A stretch of DNA of 62,642 nt. Origin: an uncultured bacterium (GTDB taxonomy: Bacteria > Verrucomicrobiota > Lentisphaeria > Victivallales > Victivallaceae). The notes beneath the pieces are model-generated. The model saw only the letters and a list, made by a program, of their open reading frames with translations, had not been told where the DNA came from and did no database searches. Numbering within the stretch: the first letter of the stretch is position 1; the number at the start of each line of letters is the position of its first letter. Made by a program: the position numbers and the translations under genes. The stretch covers positions 1 through 62,642 of the forward strand of contig URVC01000021.1 in assembly GCA_900551245.1 (NCBI GenBank). The letters are read 5' to 3'. This document shows positions 58,259 to 62,642 of this stretch, piece after piece.

Positions 58259-61093
58259 ATGAATATTTCCGCCAACTGGATCTGGTCCGACGACGGGGAC
58301 GGACGCGGCTATAATCTCTGTTCCATTTTCCGGCGGGATTTCCGTCTGGAGGCCGCTCCGGCCGACGCGCATCTCGCGGTCTGCGCCGACAGCAGTTACC
58401 GGCTCAAGGTCAACGGGCAGTGGCTCGGCGACGGGCCGGGGCGCAGTTATCCCGGACACACCCGGTACGATCTCTACGATCTTGCCGGCGTGCTCCGCAA
58501 CGGGGCCAACCAGATCGAGGCGGTGGTCCGTTACTTCGGTTGCGGCAACTTTCACCAGCTGCCGCAGCGGGCCGGATTTCTCGCCCAGCTGGAGATGACC
58601 ATGGCAGATGGCGTGGTGGAGACGCTTGTCACCGATTCGAACTGGTTCGCCGCGCCGCTGCCGCAGTGGGTGGAGAATACGCCGCCGATCTCGATTCAGC
58701 AGCCGCCGTTCGAATGCTTCGATGCGTCGGTCCACCGGAATTTCGACTGGAAGAACGCTTCGATCGTCTGCGCCGCGGAGGCCGGACCGTGGAAAAATCT
58801 CGCACCGCGCGACTGTCCGCCGCTGACCCGGCGCGAGGCGCTGCTCCGCCGGGTCGAGAGCGCGCACCGGGTGATGCCGGAACTGGTCACGATCGGAATC
58901 GCTCCACAGCGGATTCTTTTCCCCGGAGATATTTCCGTTCAGACAACCAACATCCTGCCCTGTTTCGTCGCGTTCGAGGTCGATTCGCCGGAGGAGCAGG
59001 AGATTCCGATTGCGGCGCTCAACATTCAGGTTTCCGCGAACGGCGTCGTGGCGAAGGAGGGGCGGATTGAGCTGCGGCGCGGCCGGAACTTCCTGGTGTT
59101 CGGCGTGGACAATCTCTCCGGACACAGCAATTTTCAGGCGATCGGGTTCTATCCGGAATCCGGAATCGACCGCGGCCGCATTGCCAACTGCACCATTGCC
59201 GAACTGCGGGATCTGGCCGTACTGCTGCCGGATCTGCCTTCTCCCTGGGCCAGCACCGAATTTCAGACGCGCCGGAAGGCGTATGAAGAGGCACGGGCGA
59301 AGGTGCTCCGCTGCCGGAACTTCGAGGAGTTCCGCAAGCTCTGGCCGTCGGCCCGCCCGCTGAAGGAGGAGGAGCTGACCGATGCCGCCTGCCACTTCTC
59401 CTTCGAGTGCCGCCGGGCGGAGCAGTTGCATGCCGGCGATGTGGAACATCTGGAAAATCTGATCTATCCCGACGACCGCATGACGGTGATTCATCCGGTC
59501 GAAGGGCGGGATATCGAGCTTTGCTGCGATCTGGGCGAGGAGAACATCGGGTACTGGAACTTTGCGCTCGTCGCCCCCGCCGGGACGGTGGTCGATCTTT
59601 CGGTTTCGGAATACATTTCGGAAACCGGGCGGATTCAGCACACCGGCCTTCACTACCGCCATTCGATGCGTTACATCTGCCGCGAAGGGTGGAACCGCTT
59701 CACCAGTTTTCAGCGGCGGGGAGGGCGGTATCTCTTCGTCACGCTGCGCCGGATGACCGCTCCGGTACGGATTCAATCGTTGCGGCTGGTGGAATCGACC
59801 TACCCGGTGGTGGAGGAGGGGACGTTCCGCTGCAGCGATCTCGAGCTGGAGAAGGTCTACGAGATTTCGCGACGCACACTCAAACTGTGCATGGAGGACA
59901 CCTTCACCGACTGCCCGCTGTACGAACAGACCCTCTGGGTGGGGGATGCCCGCAGTGAAGCGCTGTTCGCAATGAGCTGTTTCGGCGCCTACGATCTGGT
60001 GCGGCGCTGCATCCGGCTGGCGGGGCAGTCGCTCGACCGGCTGCCGCTGGTCGGCAGTCAGGTGCCGTCGAGCTGGGACAACATCATTCCGGCGTGGAGT
60101 TTCATGTGGGTAATCTCCATTTTCGACTACTATGAGGAGACGGGGGATCTTGAGTTTGTCCGCGAAGTCCGTCCGATGATGGCGAAGAACCTCGCCGGGG
60201 CCGAATCGATGATCGATTCCGGAACCGGGTTGTTCTCCTGCCCGGCCTGGAACCTCTTCGACTGGAGCCGTACGAAGTGCGAATTCCGGATCATGCTCTA
60301 CAACTCGCTTTTCCTCATCGGGGCGCTGGATGCGGCGATCAAGCTCGGGGAGGCGCTGGAGGAGCAGCCGGACGAGGTGGCGCACTGGCGGGAGTTCCGC
60401 GCCGCGCTGGCCGAAACGGTCAACCGGGCGTGGGATGCGCGCAAGCTCGCCTGGCCGGACTCCATCGATGAGAACGGCCGCCCCTCGGAGGATGTCAGCG
60501 TGCACACCAGCATGCTGGCGGTGATCTACGATGTGGCGGTGGCGGCGCACCAGGCGGAGGTGAGGACCAACGTGCTTTCGCCGCGTTCGGAGCTGATTCC
60601 GGTGGCGTCGCCCTTTGCGTCGCTCTACTTTTACGAGGCGCTGGAGAAGCTGGGGGTGCCGGGGGAGATCGTCGATGCGATCCGGCGGGACTACCGGCCG
60701 ATGCTGAGAGCCGGAGCGTCGACGGTATGGGAGACCTACGCGCGGGCGTTTTCGCACGTCGGCGACTTCCCGACCCGGAGCCACTGCCACGGCTGGTCGG
60801 CGGCGCCGCTCTACTATCTGCCCCGGCTGGTGCTGGGGATCGTGCCGGAGGGGATTGGCGGCCGGCGTTTTCGGATCAGTCCGCGGGTGAGCGGGCTGGA
60901 GTACGCCGCGGGAACCCGTCCGACCGTGCATGGCCGGATCGAAGTGCGCTGGGAGAAATCGGGCCGGTCACTGGCGATCCACGTCAAAGTTCCGGAAGGG
61001 GTCGAGGTGGAGTTTCAGGCCAACGACACGACCTGTGACATGGAGGTCACGCTGAACATCGTTCACAGCGCGCCGGGTTTGCCGTCGGCGTAG
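58259..61093 (+). CDS. alpha-L-rhamnosidase, GH78-like
   Basis: This 944-residue protein has the GH78 plan: an N-terminal carbohydrate-binding-like domain (ANWIWSD, VNGQWLGDGPGRSYPGH), beta domains, an (alpha/alpha)6 catalytic barrel (about 530-850) and a C-terminal beta domain. DCPLYEQTLWVGDARSEAL places Glu556 and Asp563 seven residues apart, like Glu572 and Asp579 of Bacillus RhaB. SHCHGWSAAPLYYLP is also typical. There is no signal peptide, so it would cleave imported rhamnosides. Its stop is 16 bases from the end of a convergent gene. Confidence 0.88.
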   Translation: MNISANWIWSDDGDGRGYNLCSIFRRDFRLEAAPADAHLAVCADSSYRLKVNGQWLGDGPGRSYPGHTRYDLYDLAGVLRNGANQIEAVVRYFGCGNFHQLPQRAGFLAQLEMTMADGVVETLVTDSNWFAAPLPQWVENTPPISIQQPPFECFDASVHRNFDWKNASIVCAAEAGPWKNLAPRDCPPLTRREALLRRVESAHRVMPELVTIGIAPQRILFPGDISVQTTNILPCFVAFEVDSPEEQEIPIAALNIQVSANGVVAKEGRIELRRGRNFLVFGVDNLSGHSNFQAIGFYPESGIDRGRIANCTIAELRDLAVLLPDLPSPWASTEFQTRRKAYEEARAKVLRCRNFEEFRKLWPSARPLKEEELTDAACHFSFECRRAEQLHAGDVEHLENLIYPDDRMTVIHPVEGRDIELCCDLGEENIGYWNFALVAPAGTVVDLSVSEYISETGRIQHTGLHYRHSMRYICREGWNRFTSFQRRGGRYLFVTLRRMTAPVRIQSLRLVESTYPVVEEGTFRCSDLELEKVYEISRRTLKLCMEDTFTDCPLYEQTLWVGDARSEALFAMSCFGAYDLVRRCIRLAGQSLDRLPLVGSQVPSSWDNIIPAWSFMWVISIFDYYEETGDLEFVREVRPMMAKNLAGAESMIDSGTGLFSCPAWNLFDWSRTKCEFRIMLYNSLFLIGALDAAIKLGEALEEQPDEVAHWREFRAALAETVNRAWDARKLAWPDSIDENGRPSEDVSVHTSMLAVIYDVAVAAHQAEVRTNVLSPRSELIPVASPFASLYFYEALEKLGVPGEIVDAIRRDYRPMLRAGASTVWETYARAFSHVGDFPTRSHCHGWSAAPLYYLPRLVLGIVPEGIGGRRFRISPRVSGLEYAAGTRPTVHGRIEVRWEKSGRSLAIHVKVPEGVEVEFQANDTTCDMEVTLNIVHSAPGLPSA

Positions 61094-61109
61094 AGTTTTC
61101 TGCCCGGAA

Positions 61110-62036
61110 TCAGTCCGCCGGAGCGGTGGCGTCCGGCGGAACTGCCGGTCGGAGGCGCGCTTTGCGCCGGGGCGGCCGGCGGTAGAGGATTCTGCCGGAG
61201 CGGCTGTGATCGATGCCGGAGGCGAAGAGCACGGCTTGAGAGGCGGCCACGGCGATATTCTGCGCGAGGATCTGGCGCCCTTCCGGCGTGGCGATGCTCT
61301 GCTGCTCCGCTTCGCGGGCGAGCCGGAAACTGCGGTCCTGCCCGAGGTAGACCAGCCCCCATCCGGAAGCGATTTCGTCGGGAGCGACGAGCCCTTCGGG
61401 CACGGCGAGATAGCAGAGGTCGGCCACACCGGTTCTCCGGATATGTTCGAGGCGGCTGCCCTGATGGAGTGCGTGGAGGAGTTTTTCCAGCTTCCGGCGC
61501 AGTTTGCGGTATCCCGGATTCCGGCTGGAGGCGTAGTCCCACTGGCGGAATTCGCTGAAGAGGTCGTCGGTGGAGCCGAGTTCCGGTTCGGTGCGGCGGA
61601 TTTCCTCTTCGAGCCGTTCCTTTTCCTCGCGCAGGGCGTGAATTGCCGCGAGCCGGGCGTCGCGGTCGGCGCAGTCGGAGAAGCAGTGTTCGAAGCGCTC
61701 ATAAAGCACGACGACCGCGGTCCGTTCGACATTGCGGTAGCCGCGGCCTTCTCCCCGCCAGAAGCCGGCGGCCGTCACCTGATATTTCCGGAAGCGGGCC
61801 GGGACCTGAATGGCGACCGCGTCCGGATTGAGCGAGGAGAGAAACCCCAGGGCAAGCTGCTGCAGTTCGGAGTGGGTCAGCCCGGACTTCGGTGCCGGCG
61901 GAGGAGTGACCGGCTCCGGAGAGATATCTTCCGGCGTCGGTTTTTCCGGCTCTGGCTCCGGGGCTGGTTCCGGTTCCGGCTCCGGTTCCGGTTGAAGAAA
62001 GCTGAAAAGATCAAGTTCCGAATCGTTGTCGTCCAT
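61110..62036 (-). CDS. protein of unknown function with Pro-Glu N-terminal repeats
   Basis: This 308-residue protein begins DDNDSELDLFSFLQ and then a run of EP pairs (about residues 16-45). The rest is a globular domain with a charged coiled-coil-like helix (about 130-155). The segment GVADLCYLAVPEGL then GWGLVYLG recalls the end of some PD-(D/E)XK nuclease-like domains (MmcB type), but the usual Asp...Glu-X-Lys core is not clear. A Lys/Arg-rich C-terminus follows. The start ATG 62036 is the first in frame. No family is claimed. Confidence 0.65.
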   Translation of the reverse strand: MDDNDSELDLFSFLQPEPEPEPEPAPEPEPEKPTPEDISPEPVTPPPAPKSGLTHSELQQLALGFLSSLNPDAVAIQVPARFRKYQVTAAGFWRGEGRGYRNVERTAVVVLYERFEHCFSDCADRDARLAAIHALREEKERLEEEIRRTEPELGSTDDLFSEFRQWDYASSRNPGYRKLRRKLEKLLHALHQGSRLEHIRRTGVADLCYLAVPEGLVAPDEIASGWGLVYLGQDRSFRLAREAEQQSIATPEGRQILAQNIAVAASQAVLFASGIDHSRSGRILYRRPPRRKARLRPAVPPDATAPAD

Positions 62037-62204
62037 GGAGAACTTCTGCCCGTTCTGGATTTCTGTTTTCTATTGACGGATATAAGATACCTCATCGCGA
62101 TGGATTTTTCCAGTTTTCCGAATTAAAAAACAGCATGGAACAGCGGTTTTTCCGGGGAATCCGGCAGAAATACAAAAAACTTCGATCTTTTTTTATCGAA
62201 TGAG

Positions 62205-62258
62205 TTGAAAAAATTTCGATCGATATTATATTGTGCATTAGATAATAAAATATCGATC
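62205..62258 (+). promoter_or_regulatory. promoter with overlapping inverted repeat
   Basis: TTGAAA (62205-62210) and TATATT (62227-62232) are 16 bases apart. A perfect 10-base inverted repeat, GATCGATATT (62218-62227) and AATATCGATC (62249-62258), brackets the -10 and expected start site, so it could be an operator. The region is much more AT-rich than its surroundings. Confidence 0.5.
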
Positions 62259-62429
62259 TGACAGGATCGGGGTTGATTGAAGAGTTTCAGGTGAAAAACC
62301 TGATGATAAGATTTCCCTTTTTCCCTTCTCCCGACCGGACGCTTTCCCGGCGTTCGGTTCCGTCCGCTTCTTCCCTGGGCGGACGGGCGCCGGCCGAATC
62401 CCCCCATACTTCGGCCGGCGTTTTTTTTT
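62239..62429 (+). ncRNA. candidate structured small RNA
   Basis: A transcript from the promoter at 62205-62232 to the terminator at 62388-62429 would be about 190 bases and contain no good gene. It has four hairpins in a row: TCAGGT/ACCTGA with a GAAAA loop (62287-62303), ACCGGACGC/GCGTTCGGT with one G-U pair (62334-62358), CCGTCCGC/GCGGACGG (62360-62386), and the terminator. It does not look like 4.5S, 6S, tmRNA or RNase P RNA. An untranslated leader ended by attenuation is the alternative. Confidence 0.4.
62388..62429 (+). terminator. strong intrinsic terminator
   Basis: CGCCGGCCGAA (62388-62398) pairs perfectly with TTCGGCCGGCG (62410-62420) around an 11-base loop, followed by nine T residues (62421-62429). 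No plus-strand gene precedes it for more than 1.2 kb apart from the candidate small RNA. Confidence 0.88.
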
Positions 62430-62434
62430 ACACT

Positions 62435-62501
62435 GCGAGTGGAATTTCCACGACATCCCGGCCTTCTCACGTGCCCAAGCGCGGCAAGCGCCGCGAAGCA
62501 T
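62435..62501. repeat. direct repeat, copy 1
   Basis: This 67-base unit starts GCGAGTGGAATTTCCACG, where GTGGAATTTCCAC is a palindrome around a central T, then has ATCCCGGCCTTCTCACG and a GCGCGGCAAGCGCCGCG stem. A second copy starts 111 bases later at 62546 with only scattered differences. The array may continue outside the window. Confidence 0.65.
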
Positions 62502-62545
62502 ATCTCTCCGGCTTGGCCCGCGCCCCCTTAAGCGCGGGCAGCGCC

Positions 62546-62613
62546 GCGAGTGGAATTTCCACGGTATCCCGGCCTTCTCACGGGTACAAGCGCGGTCAGC
62601 GCCGCGAGCGCAT
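62546..62613. repeat. direct repeat, copy 2
   Basis: This is the second copy of the unit at 62435. GCGAGTGGAATTTCCACG and ATCCCGGCCTTCTCACG are identical; the following GC-rich part differs at several positions. The 44 bases between copies also contain GCGCGGGCAGCGCC-like sequence. Just after it, CTTTGCG-TTT-CGCAAAG (62626-62642) forms a perfect hairpin at the window edge. Confidence 0.65.
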
Positions 62614-62642
62614 GTGAGAGAACTGCTTTGCGTTTCGCAAAG

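Noticed and set aside
58208..60931. 907-residue open frame opposite the GH78 gene
   Set aside because: It is a shadow frame with Arg/Pro/His-rich composition and no recognisable domain.
62435..62613. CRISPR array
   Set aside because: There are only two units, each about 67 bases and imperfect, with a related spacer and no cas genes in the window.
62273..62617. 114-residue open frame over the candidate RNA and repeats
   Set aside because: It starts with TTG, runs through a perfect intrinsic terminator and the direct repeats, and has no protein-like pattern.

Overview
The window looks like chromosomal DNA of a GC-rich, anaerobic, Gram-negative, glycan-degrading bacterium, most likely of the Lentisphaerota (Victivallis-like). 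The evidence is indirect. There is a pseudopilin with an H-X9-DG tail next to a LacI regulator and a secreted glycoside hydrolase. A Kdo transferase implies lipopolysaccharide. Oxygen-sensitive enzymes (class III ribonucleotide reductase, a HydE-type radical SAM protein, ThiC) imply anaerobic life. Several readable promoters have the form TTGNNN-16/17-TATATT. No marker gene fixes the taxonomy.

Layout. 1-214: two copies of a GC-rich hairpin element. 215-5236 (minus): secreted GH-A-type hydrolase, pseudopilin, LacI regulator. 5426-5502: tRNA-Thr(TGT). 5656-12141 (plus): topoisomerase IV parE/parC, a CE1-like esterase and a two-gene chromate transporter. 12356-14683 (plus): two exported parvulin-like proteins, the second lacking a catalytic histidine. 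14813-20060 (plus): a tightly overlapping redox operon (SDR, FAD flavoprotein, XRE-cupin regulator, Old Yellow Enzyme-type oxidoreductase, ThuA-like protein) with unknown substrate. 20140-22303 (minus): malic enzyme and an orphan hisF. 22473-25048 (plus): nitroreductase, a protein of unknown function and a hexose-6-phosphate mutarotase. 25184-28941 (minus): orphan DppB-type permease, UMF1-type MFS transporter, ADP-ribosylglycohydrolase with an extra C-terminal domain. 29042-32094 (minus): DUF1848 protein and GH36 alpha-galactosidase. 32178-39270 (minus): HPr, PTS enzyme I, nucleoside deoxyribosyltransferase-like protein, GlmS, Kdo transferase and ThiC. 39531-40808 (plus): MetY. 41018-45406 (plus): pstSCAB-phoU behind a Pho-box-like triple repeat. 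45354-51498 (minus): class III ribonucleotide reductase cluster. 51774-53774 (minus): gmd and fcl for GDP-L-fucose. 53965-58110 (plus): rfbBACD for dTDP-L-rhamnose plus a DeoR regulator, followed by a GH78 rhamnosidase (58259-61093). 61110-62036 (minus): unrecognised protein. 62037-62642: no convincing gene, but a promoter, a chain of hairpins ending in a strong terminator (candidate small RNA), and two direct repeats.

The two strongest oddities are adjacent. First, the anaerobic ribonucleotide reductase is split: the 665-residue NrdD ends in the middle of its C-terminal zinc motif, and the rest of that motif plus the glycyl-radical loop (RVCGY) is a separate 41-residue gene with its own ribosome binding site. 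Second, in the same operon a HydE-like radical SAM protein reads through in frame into a complete GH78-like rhamnosidase, giving one 1033-residue protein.

Together the genes describe an organism that harvests galactosides and rhamnosides, builds activated fucose and rhamnose for surface glycans, and makes deoxyribonucleotides anaerobically under probable NrdR control.
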